From: Candidatus Firestoneibacteriota bacterium
GTDB lineage: Bacteria > Oederibacteriota > JAAXVQ01 > JAUVAV01
Direction: 5' to 3'
Assembly (NCBI GenBank): GCA_030635415.1
Contig: DAOVYW010000011.1
Span: forward strand, 1-19,459
Length of the DNA stretch: 19,459 bases
Of this stretch, positions 1 through 6,543 are shown piece by piece. The first letter of the stretch is position 1. Each line of letters starts with the position of its first letter. Below the pieces are notes generated by a model. The model was given only the letters and a program-made list of their open reading frames with translations, was not told the origin of the DNA and made no database searches. The position numbers were made by a program, and so were the translations under genes.

Positions 1-83
1 CCAAGGCCTTCACTCTGGTGATTATAATAAGCAATGGCATCTATAAACTCCGCTTCGGCGGGAGCAAGAAAATCAATGTTCAT
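1..83 (-). CDS. RelE/ParE-family toxin, partial (N-terminal end only)
   Basis: Reading the minus strand from the ATG at 83 gives an open frame to the window edge. It starts MNIDFLAPAEAEF and continues with IDAIAYYNHQSEGLG. The pattern of acidic and hydrophobic residues followed by A-YYN-Q--GLG is typical of the first helices of RelE/ParE toxins. Family members either cleave ribosome-bound mRNA or poison gyrase; too little is visible here to tell which. Only about 27 residues are present, and the catalytic C-terminal strand lies outside the window. The start is 5 bp beyond the antitoxin stop codon, so the two genes form an antitoxin-first operon. Confidence rests mainly on pairing with a recognisable antitoxin. 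Confidence 0.75.
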   Translation of the reverse strand, partial: MNIDFLAPAEAEFIDAIAYYNHQSEGL

Positions 84-88
84 TCGAC

Positions 89-313
89 TTAGAGTTTATC
101 AATTTTATTGAAAACGTCATTTGCGGGAATGCTCGGGATTTCCCCGTTTTCGGAAGCGTCAATCCGCTCCTCCGATTCTCGCGCCCATGAAGCATCGATT
201 GTTTTCCTTGCAGGAAATTCAAAACTGGATAAAATCTGTTCAACCAGTTCAGCCCGCTCCACAGGCGGCAATTCTAATGCTTCTGTAAAAATATGTTTAA
301 GCTGTTCAGACAT
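89..313 (-). CDS. Addiction module antitoxin (unstable-antitoxin family)
   Basis: A 74-residue acidic protein beginning MSEQLKHIFTEALELPP. The early L-PPVERAELVEQIL helix, the central IDASWARESEERI and the C-terminal GEIPSIPANDVF match the short antitoxins (Pfam Unstab_antitox type) that precede RelE/ParE toxins. Such antitoxins bind and neutralise the toxin and usually autorepress the operon. An ATG two codons upstream (319) is also possible. I prefer the ATG at 313 because the AAAGG on the minus strand is then 9 nt away, against 3 nt for the upstream ATG. The toxin gene follows after 5 bp. A sigma-70-like promoter lies about 90 bp upstream (400-428). Confidence 0.8.
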   Translation of the reverse strand: MSEQLKHIFTEALELPPVERAELVEQILSSFEFPARKTIDASWARESEERIDASENGEIPSIPANDVFNKIDKL

Positions 314-399
314 AGTCATCCGCCTTTACTTTTTCTGGAATTTTATCTTTGGGCCAATACTTACGGCCTGATTTCCTGGGAGTTTTACAACTCACTAAA

Positions 400-428
400 A
401 TTATAGCACCTTGTTAGCTTAGCTGCAA
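400..428 (-). promoter_or_regulatory. Promoter of the toxin-antitoxin operon
   Basis: On the minus strand, TTGCAG (428-423) is followed by exactly 17 nt and a perfect TATAAT (405-400). This fits the sigma-70 consensus well. Transcription would start near 393, leaving a leader of about 80 nt before the antitoxin. Confidence 0.65.
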
Positions 429-598
429 TACCGGAATGAATGATGGGAGACGGAGCGATCTTCGGAACATCGTCCGGGAAAATTTTCAGGCGTGCTCCCA
501 TCGCGGCGATAATCAAACCTGCGCTGCATCGCGGAATCAGCCCAAATGAAAATCAGTTTTTTAGAGAAGCGCGTTTTTTCGTTTGCCGGCAAGACGGA

Positions 599-628
599 TG
601 TCGGGGCGTTTAATTAAACGCCCCGACA
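599..628. repeat. Perfect 30-bp palindrome, member of a dispersed hairpin-repeat family
   Basis: Positions 599-613 are the exact reverse complement of 614-628, with no spacer. The core GGGGCGTTTAATTAAACGCC is shared with the copy at 11954-11981. The outer pair differs (C602/G625 here, A/T in the other copy) but stays complementary. There is no T-tract, so it does not look like a simple terminator. Confidence 0.85.
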
Positions 629-760
629 CAACCGAGATACTTGCCTGCTGCCGGTAGTCGCGCGTAACAACTTTTCTTCATTTCGTTTTTAGAACGGATA
701 AAGATAGTTGGATTGCAATTTGATTTGTCGAAAATAATTTTAGGGAATGAATATTTTTCT

Positions 761-788
761 TTGATAAAAAAGATATTTAGGTTAATAT
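761..788 (+). promoter_or_regulatory. Candidate sigma-70 promoter for the isomerase gene
   Basis: TTGATA (761-766) and TAATAT (783-788) are separated by 16 nt in a very AT-rich stretch. The start codon of the isomerase gene follows about 75 nt downstream. The surrounding AT-richness makes chance matches more likely. Confidence 0.45.
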
Positions 789-865
789 AAATAAAAATAT
801 AAATAAAAATAATTTTTACAGCAATGTTTTCTCGTGTGAATTAAATTAAGCAGGAGGCTTAAAGC

Positions 866-1429
866 ATGAAAAAAATTTGTACGACCGCCGGCATACTGGT
901 TTTTCTTTTAAGCGGATGCGTTGGCGTGAAAACAAGTGAGCAAGCCAAAACACCGGAGAAACCGCAGGAGGAGAAAACCATGCCGGAAGCTAAAGCGTCT
1001 GGGGAGTCCCGGGAAGCCGTGATCCAGACCGCGAAAGGTGAAATTGTTTTTAAGTTTTATCCCGAGGATGCGCCAGAGACCGTGGCTAATTTTATCAAAC
1101 TGGCGAAACAAGGGTTCTATGACGGACTGGTGTTTCACCGTGTGGTTCCCGGTTTTGTTATTCAAGGCGGAGATCCCAAGGGTGATGGGAGTGGCGGGCC
1201 GGGCTATAATATTAAAGCCGAGTTTAATTCCCGCGCTCATCTGACCGGAACCGTGGCCATGGCAAGAAGCGCACTACCGGATTCCGCCGGCAGCCAGTTT
1301 TATATTTGTTTGTCCCGGCAGCAATCATTGGACGGGAAATATACGGTGTTCGGTCAAGTGACCAAAGGTATTGACGTGGTGCAGGAAATCCAGAAGGGTG
1401 ATATTATGAATAAGGTGATCGTGCGTTAA
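866..1429 (+). CDS. Cyclophilin-type peptidyl-prolyl cis-trans isomerase, lipoprotein
   Basis: The 187-residue protein should catalyse proline cis-trans isomerisation in proteins outside the cytoplasm. Residues 1-18 form a lipoprotein signal with lipobox LLSGC and lipidation on Cys18. A charged linker rich in K, E and P runs to about residue 50. The cyclophilin domain follows, with FHRVVPGFVIQGGDP, the GSGGPGY loop, MARS, SAGSQFYICL and LDGKYTVFGQV. These include the active-site Arg and Gln/Phe positions of the family, and length is normal for bacterial cyclophilins. AGGAGG lies 9 nt before the ATG. The gene appears to be alone, with a candidate promoter at 761-788. The export signal suggests a role in folding envelope or surface proteins. 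Confidence 0.93.
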   Translation: MKKICTTAGILVFLLSGCVGVKTSEQAKTPEKPQEEKTMPEAKASGESREAVIQTAKGEIVFKFYPEDAPETVANFIKLAKQGFYDGLVFHRVVPGFVIQGGDPKGDGSGGPGYNIKAEFNSRAHLTGTVAMARSALPDSAGSQFYICLSRQQSLDGKYTVFGQVTKGIDVVQEIQKGDIMNKVIVR

Positions 1430-1538
1430 ATTAATTTATAAGAACCGCATTAAGGTTCGATACTAAACAATGAGAGGCTTAGCGGTGAATGGTGCGGGTG
1501 ACAGGGAATGAAAAAATTAAATAAAGTTAATAAAAATA

Positions 1539-1567
1539 TTTTCATAAATAAGTTTGTGTGTTATAAA
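1539..1567 (+). promoter_or_regulatory. Weak candidate promoter for the lysine-rich small gene
   Basis: TTTTCA (1539-1544), a 17-nt spacer and TATAAA (1562-1567) lie about 60 nt before the small ORF. The region is AT-rich, so the match is only suggestive. The gene needs some promoter here if it is transcribed separately from the isomerase gene. Confidence 0.3.
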
Positions 1568-1627
1568 ATAAAATAGTAAAACACAGGGATGTTATTAAAA
1601 AAAGTTTATATAAAAGGAGGTGGAACA

Positions 1628-1738
1628 ATGGTAGTCAAAAAGAAGGCGGCGAAAAAAGTTGTGAAGAAAGCCGTTAAGAAAGTCGTTAAGAAAGTCGTTA
1701 AGAAAGTTGTGAAGAAAAAAGCCACCAAAAAAAAGTAA
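1628..1738 (+). CDS. Lysine/valine repeat microprotein, histone H1-tail-like
   Basis: A 36-residue ORF too short for ordinary gene callers. By my count it has 19 Lys, 11 Val, 4 Ala, 1 Thr and the initiator Met, arranged as repeated KKVV units (KKVVKKAVKKVVKK and so on). At the DNA level a 12-nt unit (GTCGTTAAGAAA) is tandemly repeated. Three things argue that it is a real gene: a near-perfect Shine-Dalgarno (AAAGGAGGTG) at the right spacing, an uninterrupted frame, and a strong terminator 44 bp after the stop. Similar composition occurs in the C-terminal tails of bacterial H1-like and HU-like proteins, which bind nucleic acid. A role in DNA or RNA compaction is an inference from charge alone. 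An unrelated ribosome- or membrane-binding peptide is equally possible. Confidence 0.72.
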   Translation: MVVKKKAAKKVVKKAVKKVVKKVVKKVVKKKATKKK

Positions 1739-1781
1739 TTATTTTTTAATATTAGATGGTGAAAGAATATTTTTTTAAAAG

Positions 1782-1813
1782 AACGGGGGAGCTCACAAGC
1801 TCCCCCGTTTTTA
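1782..1813 (+). terminator. Rho-independent terminator after the lysine-rich gene
   Basis: A perfect 12-bp stem (1782-1793 with 1798-1809) closes a CACA loop and is followed by TTTTATT. It cleanly separates the small gene from the pyr operon, whose promoter starts at 1837. Confidence 0.9.
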
Positions 1814-1836
1814 TTATGCGGCTGATATAATCCGGC

Positions 1837-1865
1837 TTGACAGAAGGACGGGGCCGCGGTATTGT
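1837..1865 (+). promoter_or_regulatory. Promoter of the pyr operon
   Basis: A consensus -35 TTGACA (1837-1842) and TATTGT (1860-1865) are separated by 17 nt. Initiation would fall near 1872, giving a leader of about 150 nt that contains the PyrR-binding loop and the attenuator. Confidence 0.65.
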
Positions 1866-1902
1866 CGTGTGGGGACTTCGGAAACCACGCGTAAAAAACA
1901 CA

Positions 1903-1935
1903 TCCTTTAATCTGGTTCTGTGAGGCTGGAAAGGA
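1903..1935 (+). promoter_or_regulatory. PyrR-binding RNA loop (anti-antiterminator)
   Basis: The transcript can fold with a lower stem UCCUUU/AAAGGA (1903-1908 with 1930-1935), an AA-containing bulge on the 5' side, and an upper stem (1911-1917 with 1924-1930) closing the hexaloop CUGUGA (1918-1923). The hexaloop fits the PyrR consensus CNGNGA, and the flanking GAGGCUGGAAAGGA closely resembles Bacillus pyr binding loops. In known systems PyrR plus UMP or UTP stabilises this loop and so allows termination downstream. Its place just upstream of a terminator and of pyrR itself strongly supports the call. Confidence 0.85.
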
Positions 1936-1977
1936 AAATAACTCATCAATAATTAATGTAAAAACCTTAAAGGCCTC
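1922..1977 (+). promoter_or_regulatory. Candidate antiterminator of the pyr attenuator
   Basis: GAGGC (1922-1926) can pair with GCCTC (1973-1977), and AAGG (1931-1934) with CCTT (1965-1968). This structure uses the 3' side of the PyrR-binding loop and the 5' side of the terminator, so it excludes both. When PyrR is not bound it would let polymerase read through into pyrR and the rest of the operon. The pairing was found by eye, with no folding calculation. Confidence 0.65.
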
Positions 1978-2006
1978 CCTTGCTTATACGTTGGGGAGGT
2001 TTTTTT
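1974..2006 (+). terminator. Attenuator terminator in the pyr leader
   Basis: CCTCCC (1974-1979) pairs with GGGAGG (1994-1999), and a U-G pair extends the stem inward (1980/1993). Seven T residues (2000-2006) follow directly. The hairpin ends 15 nt before the pyrR start codon, the usual position for a regulated terminator. Confidence 0.8.
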
Positions 2007-2021
2007 ACGAAGGGAGAAAAC

Positions 2022-2564
2022 ATGAACGAATCTTTGTCCCGACAGATTATGGATGCGGATCACATCCGGCGGGCCATCAACCGAATGGCATACGAGATCT
2101 GCGAACACAATAAAGGTATTGAGAATTTGGCGCTGATTGGGATCATGACGAGGGGGGATGTATTGGCGCAGCGTATCGCGGATCAAATCGGAAAAATCGA
2201 GAAAGATACTCCGGCGGTCGGAGCCCTGGATATAACTTTTCATCGCGATGATACCAGTATGCGCACGGATCGGCAGCCGGGCCGGCGTCCCAGCCATCTT
2301 CCCTTTCAATTGGAAAATCGAAAGATAGTTTTAGTGGATGATGTGCTTAATACCGGACGCAGTATCCGCGCCGCGATGGATGAATTAATTGATTACGGGC
2401 GGCCGCAAGAGATTCAGTTGGCAGTATTAGTGGATCGTGGGCACCGTGAGCTTCCGATCCACGCGGATTATGTCGGCAAAAATTTACCGACTGCCACGAA
2501 CGAGAAAGTGGATGTTTTGCTCCAGGAGTGCGACCGCCGGGAAGGTGTTTTTATTATAAGGTAG
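2022..2564 (+). CDS. pyrR: PyrR, pyr operon attenuation regulator / uracil phosphoribosyltransferase
   Basis: A 180-residue protein of normal PyrR length. PyrR binds pyr mRNA in response to UMP/UTP and causes premature termination; many members also make UMP from uracil and PRPP. The PRPP loop is VLVDDVLNTGRSI at residues 103-115. Other family segments are LALIGIMTRGDVLA (36-49), GALDITFHRDD (67-77) and LVDRGHRELPIHADYVGKN. I chose the ATG at 2022 because AAGGGAG lies just upstream; the frame extends further 5' but through the attenuator hairpin. Its own leader contains the expected RNA target, so it should be autoregulated. The TAG stop codon falls inside a hairpin repeat that begins at 2561. 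Confidence 0.95.
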   Translation: MNESLSRQIMDADHIRRAINRMAYEICEHNKGIENLALIGIMTRGDVLAQRIADQIGKIEKDTPAVGALDITFHRDDTSMRTDRQPGRRPSHLPFQLENRKIVLVDDVLNTGRSIRAAMDELIDYGRPQEIQLAVLVDRGHRELPIHADYVGKNLPTATNEKVDVLLQECDRREGVFIIR

Positions 2565-2633
2565 GCGCACGGCCGTGCGCCCAAGGCCGGATCGGGATTT
2601 TTATTTTAAACGCCGGAACGCACGGCCGTGCGT
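2561..2633. repeat. Pair of palindromic repeats between pyrR and pyrB
   Basis: Two perfect palindromes, 2564-2581 (18 bp) and 2618-2633 (16 bp), share the 14-bp core CGCACGGCCGTGCG. The flanking base pair differs between copies but remains complementary (G/C pairs in the first, A/T in the second). The first copy is preceded by GTAGG, like the ends of other hairpin repeats in this window. They fill nearly the whole 90-bp gap. No T-tract follows either one, so they should not block transcription of the operon by themselves. Confidence 0.8.
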
Positions 2634-2654
2634 CTCGGCGAAGAGAAGAGGTAG

Positions 2655-3599
2655 ATGCGCGTGAACTTAAAACGGAAAGACTTGCTGACCTTGGAAGAAC
2701 TGTCGGGGGAAGAGATCATCCAAATCCTGGATACGGCCGCGTCTTTCAAAGAAGTAGTTCAGCGCCCGGTAAAAAAGGTGCCGGCACTACGCGGCAAGAC
2801 AGTGGTGAATCTTTTTTTTGAACCTTCCACGCGGACCCGGACTTCCTTTGAATTAGCAGCCAAACGTCTTTCCGCCGATGTGGTGAATTTCACGGCTTCG
2901 GCTTCTTCCCTGGTGAAAGGAGAATCCCTGCTGGATACGGTCCGGAACATTCAGGCCATGAATGTACAGACTATTATTATGCGCCATGCCTGTTCGGGCG
3001 CAGTAAACCTGGTGGCTAAAAACATACAGGCCAGCGTGGTCAATGCCGGGGACGGAAAGCACGAACACCCCACCCAGGGATTGCTGGATATGTTCACTAT
3101 TCGTGAAACCAAGGGGGAATTTAAAAACCTGACAGTTACGCTGGTAGGAGATATTATTCACTCGCGGGTGGCCCGTTCCAATATCCATGGTTTGCTTAAG
3201 ATGGGAGCCAAGGTCCGGATTGTTGGGCCGGCTACGCTGCTTCCGAAAACTTTCGCCCGCCTGGGAGTAGAGGTTCATTACCGGCTGGAAGACGCTATCG
3301 CGGACGCGGATGTCATTAATATTCTGCGTATCCAGTTAGAGCGCCAGGACGGACAATGTTTTCCCAGCGCCCGGGAGTATGCCAATCTCTACGGGGTGAA
3401 TGCCCGGCGGCTTAAATTGGCCAAGCCGGATGTTCTAATCATGCATCCCGGACCGATGAATCGCGGGGTTGAGATTTCACCCCGTGTGGCCGACGGCCCG
3501 AATTCGGTTATACTCGACCAGGTGACGAACGGGGTAGCCGTTCGTATGGCCGTACTTTATCTGCTGACCGGGGGTGAATCCGATGAGAATTCTGATTAA
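2655..3599 (+). CDS. pyrB: Aspartate carbamoyltransferase catalytic subunit
   Basis: This 314-residue protein condenses carbamoyl phosphate with aspartate to carbamoyl aspartate, the committed step of pyrimidine synthesis. The carbamoyl-phosphate loop STRTR is at 58-62 in FFEPSTRTRTSFE. The mobile-loop lysine region SLVKGES is near 85-91, HPTQ is at 138-141, and the aspartate-site HPGPMNRG is at 263-270. Length and motifs are those of an active class B/C enzyme. No regulatory pyrI follows, which fits control by PyrR instead of allosteric pyrI. The end overlaps pyrC by 17 nt, indicating translational coupling. Confidence 0.97.
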   Translation: MRVNLKRKDLLTLEELSGEEIIQILDTAASFKEVVQRPVKKVPALRGKTVVNLFFEPSTRTRTSFELAAKRLSADVVNFTASASSLVKGESLLDTVRNIQAMNVQTIIMRHACSGAVNLVAKNIQASVVNAGDGKHEHPTQGLLDMFTIRETKGEFKNLTVTLVGDIIHSRVARSNIHGLLKMGAKVRIVGPATLLPKTFARLGVEVHYRLEDAIADADVINILRIQLERQDGQCFPSAREYANLYGVNARRLKLAKPDVLIMHPGPMNRGVEISPRVADGPNSVILDQVTNGVAVRMAVLYLLTGGESDENSD

Positions 3600-4881
3600 A
3601 GACGGACGGATTATTGATCCGGCCAATAATCGGGATACTGCCGGGGATCTCTGGTTGGAAAAAGGCCGGGTGCTGGAAATTACGCCGCCTGGTGTCCGGG
3701 CGCCGGAAAACTGCGATCCAGTGATAGCGGCTTCCGGATTGGTATTTGGTTCCGGTTTGGGCTATAGGCATGTCCATTTAAGGGAGCCGGGAGCGGAATA
3801 TAAAGAAACTATTGCCTCCGGGACCAGGGCCGCGGCGGCCGGCGGCATTACCAGTCTGGCCTGCATGCCAAATACCGAACCGCCCATAGACAATTTGGCC
3901 ATGGTGGAGCTTATTCTCTCCAAGGCCAAGAACCAAGGTTTGGTTAATGTTTTTCCCATAGCCTGTATTACCAAAGGCCGGGCCGGCCGTGAACTCACCG
4001 AAATGGGAGAACTCAAAGCCGCCGGAGTCGTGGCCGTATCGGATGACGGGGATCCCCTTTCTTCGCCCGGCCTGATGCGCAGCGCTCTGCAATATGCCGG
4101 AATGCTGGACCTGCTGGTAATCAATCACGCGGAAGACAAATCTTTGTCAGGCCAGGGAGTGGCGCATGCGGGCTTCATGGCCGTCAAGTTGGGCCTGGCC
4201 GGAGTTCCGCGTTCAGCCATGGAGATAATGATGGCACGCGACATTATTCTGGCGGAAGAAACCAACAGCCGGATTCATATTCCGCATGTCTCGACTGCCG
4301 GGGCGGTTCGAATGATCCGGGAGGCCAAAGTCCGCGGAGTAAAGGTTACAGCCGAGACAGCTCCGCATTTTCTGGTTCTGACGGATGACTGTCTCTTGAA
4401 TTATGATACGCACGTTCGCGTTAATCCGCCAATTGCCGAGGCCGAGGACCAGGCCGCCCTGATTGAGGGTTTAAGCGATGGTACGCTGGACGTCATTGCC
4501 ACTGATCATGCTCCGCATTCGCGCCGGGAAAAGGAAATGGAATTTGCCAATGCCGCGCCCGGTATTTGTGGCTTGGAAACCATGCTCTCCCTGGCGCTGA
4601 CCTGCCTGGTGGCTCCGAAAAAGCTTTCTCTCTTGGAGGCGTTACGTTGCATGACGCATAACCCGGGAAAAATTATTAAAAGCTCCAAGGGTACCCTGTC
4701 GCCAGGCGCGGACGGTGATGTGATTATTTTTGATCCCACGGCGGAAAGAATTATTCAAGCCTCTGAATTCCAAAGTCAATCCCAAAATACGCCTTTTGAC
4801 GGCTGGAAAGTCCAGGGAGAAGTAATGGCTACGCTGGTAGCCGGCCGGGTGGTTTATCGTCATGCAAGCTGGAATAATTAA
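3583..4881 (+). CDS. pyrC: Dihydroorotase, class I
   Basis: The 432-residue amidohydrolase closes carbamoyl aspartate to dihydroorotate. Metal and substrate residues are all visible: H63 and H65 in HVHLREPG with R67, N97 in MPNTEP, D155 in SDDGD, H182 in NHAED, H235 in PHVST and D308 in ATDHAPHS. The spacing is exactly that of Bacillus-type PyrC shifted by four. The ATG at 3583 has GGGGGTG about 7 nt upstream; a GTG at 3574 is an alternative. One oddity is that residues 55-62 read FGSGLGYR, where the family normally has a PG-ID-M type sequence, so the conserved Asp two residues before the first metal His is Tyr61. The gene overlaps pyrB by 17 nt and pyrK by 20 nt. Confidence 0.95.
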   Translation: MRILIKDGRIIDPANNRDTAGDLWLEKGRVLEITPPGVRAPENCDPVIAASGLVFGSGLGYRHVHLREPGAEYKETIASGTRAAAAGGITSLACMPNTEPPIDNLAMVELILSKAKNQGLVNVFPIACITKGRAGRELTEMGELKAAGVVAVSDDGDPLSSPGLMRSALQYAGMLDLLVINHAEDKSLSGQGVAHAGFMAVKLGLAGVPRSAMEIMMARDIILAEETNSRIHIPHVSTAGAVRMIREAKVRGVKVTAETAPHFLVLTDDCLLNYDTHVRVNPPIAEAEDQAALIEGLSDGTLDVIATDHAPHSRREKEMEFANAAPGICGLETMLSLALTCLVAPKKLSLLEALRCMTHNPGKIIKSSKGTLSPGADGDVIIFDPTAERIIQASEFQSQSQNTPFDGWKVQGEVMATLVAGRVVYRHASWNN

Positions 4882-5623
4882 GACGCGTCGTTTTGGACCA
4901 TATGCCCGGCTGGTGCTAAAGGCGCCTAAAATTGCCCGTCACGCCCGGCCCGGGCAATTTGTGGAAATACTGATATCCGGTAAAGCGGCGCCTTTTTGGC
5001 GGCGGCCTTTCTCAATCTGCCGAGTTGAAAAAACCACCTTGGAATTGCTGATTAAAGTAGTGGGGCCCGGTTCCGGCTTGCTGGCCGGCATGCGGTCCGG
5101 GGAATGCGTGGATATAATCGGTCCCCTGGGCCGGGGGTTTACTCTGCCGGGACGCGGCGGCATGTTCCTGGTCGGTGGCGGGTTTGGTGTGGCGCCCCTG
5201 CTTTTTCTGGCGGAAAGGCTTAGAGCCCGTGGTCGGCAAGTCGAGGTTTTAATCGGCGGCCGTAGCCGGGAGGATCTGCTTTTGCGAAGCGCTATAAAAT
5301 TAACGGGCGCCACAGTGGTCTGCGCCACTGAGGATGGGAGCTGTGGGAAGCAAGGCAAGGTAACAGACTTACTAATAGAGCGGCTGCAAGACCGGGAGTC
5401 CGGGTGGACCTTGGCAGCCTCGGGGCCCTATCCTATGATGGCCGCCGTGGCGCATATAGCCGCCCAATATAAAATTTACGCGGAAGTTTGTATGGAAAAA
5501 GTAATGGCTTGCGGTTTGGGTATCTGCCAGGGATGCATGGTCAAGGTAGCCGGACAATACCAGCGGGTTTGCAAGGACGGTCCGGTTTTTCCGGCCCAAG
5601 CAGTGGATTGGAATAACGAATGA
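4862..5623 (+). CDS. pyrK: Dihydroorotate dehydrogenase (NAD+), electron-transfer subunit
   Basis: The 253-residue iron-sulfur flavoprotein passes electrons from the PyrD subunit to NAD+. The FAD-binding RRPFSIC is at 47-53 and the nucleotide-binding GGGFGVAP at 105-112. The [2Fe-2S] cysteines are C217, C222, C225 and C237 in the family spacing C-x4-C-x2-C-x11-C, within MACGLGICQGC. Its presence identifies the dehydrogenase as class 1B. The ATG lies inside the end of pyrC (20-nt overlap), and the stop overlaps the pyrD start by ATGA, so all three are likely translated together. Confidence 0.95.
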   Translation: MQAGIIKTRRFGPYARLVLKAPKIARHARPGQFVEILISGKAAPFWRRPFSICRVEKTTLELLIKVVGPGSGLLAGMRSGECVDIIGPLGRGFTLPGRGGMFLVGGGFGVAPLLFLAERLRARGRQVEVLIGGRSREDLLLRSAIKLTGATVVCATEDGSCGKQGKVTDLLIERLQDRESGWTLAASGPYPMMAAVAHIAAQYKIYAEVCMEKVMACGLGICQGCMVKVAGQYQRVCKDGPVFPAQAVDWNNE

Positions 5624-6543
5624 GCAGAAGCAGGCCGGATTTAAACGTGAATATTGGCGGGGTGAAGCTGCGCAACCCTGTGTTGTTAGCTTCCGGAACC
5701 TGCGGCTATGGAACGGAATTGCTGGAACAGGTACGGTTCCAGTCCATCGGTGGTCTGGTTTCCAAGAGCATAACCTTGCTTCCTAGAAAAGGAAATCCTA
5801 TGCCCCGGGTGGCGGAGTGTACCTCCGGCATGCTGAATGCCATTGGCTTGGAAAATGTGGGCGTCCGGACTTTCTGCGACGCGAAGCTGCCCGAGATGCG
5901 TAAACTACCTTGCGCCCTAGTAGCCAATGTAGCCGGCTCAACCCCGGAAGAATATATTGAGGTGGTGGAAGAGTTGGATGACCGGCCGGAATTGGCCGGC
6001 CTGGAATTAAATTTATCATGTCCCAATGTTCAAAGCGGAGGAATGGAATTCGGCCGCGAACCCGGATTATTAGGTAATCTGGTAGCGGCCATCCGGAGCC
6101 GGACCCGATTGCCGCTCTGGGTGAAACTTACGCCTAATGTTACGGATATTGGTACTCTGGCCCGGGCCGCGGAAGACGCCGGCGCGGATGCCTTAACCGT
6201 TATGAATACTCTGTTGGGTATGCGTATGGATATCCGGCAGCGCCGGCCTATGCTGGCCAACCTTACGGGCGGGTTGTCGGGCCCGGCCATTAAGCCGGTG
6301 GCATTAAGAATGGTTTACCAGGTTGCGGGTGCGGTCTCTATTCCAGTAATCGGGGTGGGCGGGATTGAGACCACAGAGGATGTAGTGGAATTCTTATTGG
6401 CCGGAGCCAGCGCAGTTCAGATAGGGACCGCGACTTTCCGGAATCCCGGAGCGGCGGAGCAAGCGGCCCAAGGACTGGCAGCTTATTTGCGCCAATCCGG
6501 CATGACAGGGATTAATGAGTTGATCGGAGCCGGACGTAAATGA
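5620..6543 (+). CDS. pyrD: Dihydroorotate dehydrogenase, class 1B catalytic subunit
   Basis: The 307-residue FMN TIM-barrel enzyme oxidises dihydroorotate to orotate. The catalytic base Cys134 is visible in NLSCPNV, as expected for class 1 enzymes (class 2 uses Ser). Flavin-site segments include ASGTCGYG near 24-31, SKSIT with Lys49, WVKLTPNVTDI, TGGLSGPAIKP, GVGGI and the phosphate-binding AVQIGTA. It pairs with PyrK just upstream through a 4-nt ATGA overlap, and the next gene starts with another ATGA overlap. Confidence 0.96.
   Translation: MSRSRPDLNVNIGGVKLRNPVLLASGTCGYGTELLEQVRFQSIGGLVSKSITLLPRKGNPMPRVAECTSGMLNAIGLENVGVRTFCDAKLPEMRKLPCALVANVAGSTPEEYIEVVEELDDRPELAGLELNLSCPNVQSGGMEFGREPGLLGNLVAAIRSRTRLPLWVKLTPNVTDIGTLARAAEDAGADALTVMNTLLGMRMDIRQRRPMLANLTGGLSGPAIKPVALRMVYQVAGAVSIPVIGVGGIETTEDVVEFLLAGASAVQIGTATFRNPGAAEQAAQGLAAYLRQSGMTGINELIGAGRK

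Larger units (their letters stand above)
314..865. other. Non-coding stretch between the toxin-antitoxin pair and the isomerase
   Basis: I see no convincing gene here on either strand. It holds the minus-strand promoter (400-428), a perfect palindrome (599-628), a small 10-bp palindrome TTGCCGGCAA (582-591), and a strongly AT-rich segment (about 715-850) containing a plus-strand promoter. The 430-600 part is of mixed composition and could be decayed sequence, but I recognise nothing in it. Confidence 0.6.

Noticed and set aside
380..496. Minus-strand ORF of about 38 codons starting MGARLKIFPDD
   Set aside because: It overlaps the consensus promoter of the toxin-antitoxin operon, has no evident ribosome binding site, and resembles nothing I know.
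1442..1458. Small hairpin GAACC/GGTTC after the isomerase gene as a terminator
   Set aside because: The stem is only 5 bp and no T-tract follows, so it is not supported as a terminator.
2564..2633. The pyrR-pyrB palindromes as a second PyrR attenuator
   Set aside because: No CNGNGA hexaloop with the PyrR flanking sequence and no T-tract. The palindromes match the window's dispersed repeat type instead.
2528..2821. Plus-strand ORF of 97 codons spanning the pyrR-pyrB gap
   Set aside because: It is out of frame with both genes, runs through the repeats and into pyrB, and has no protein-like pattern.
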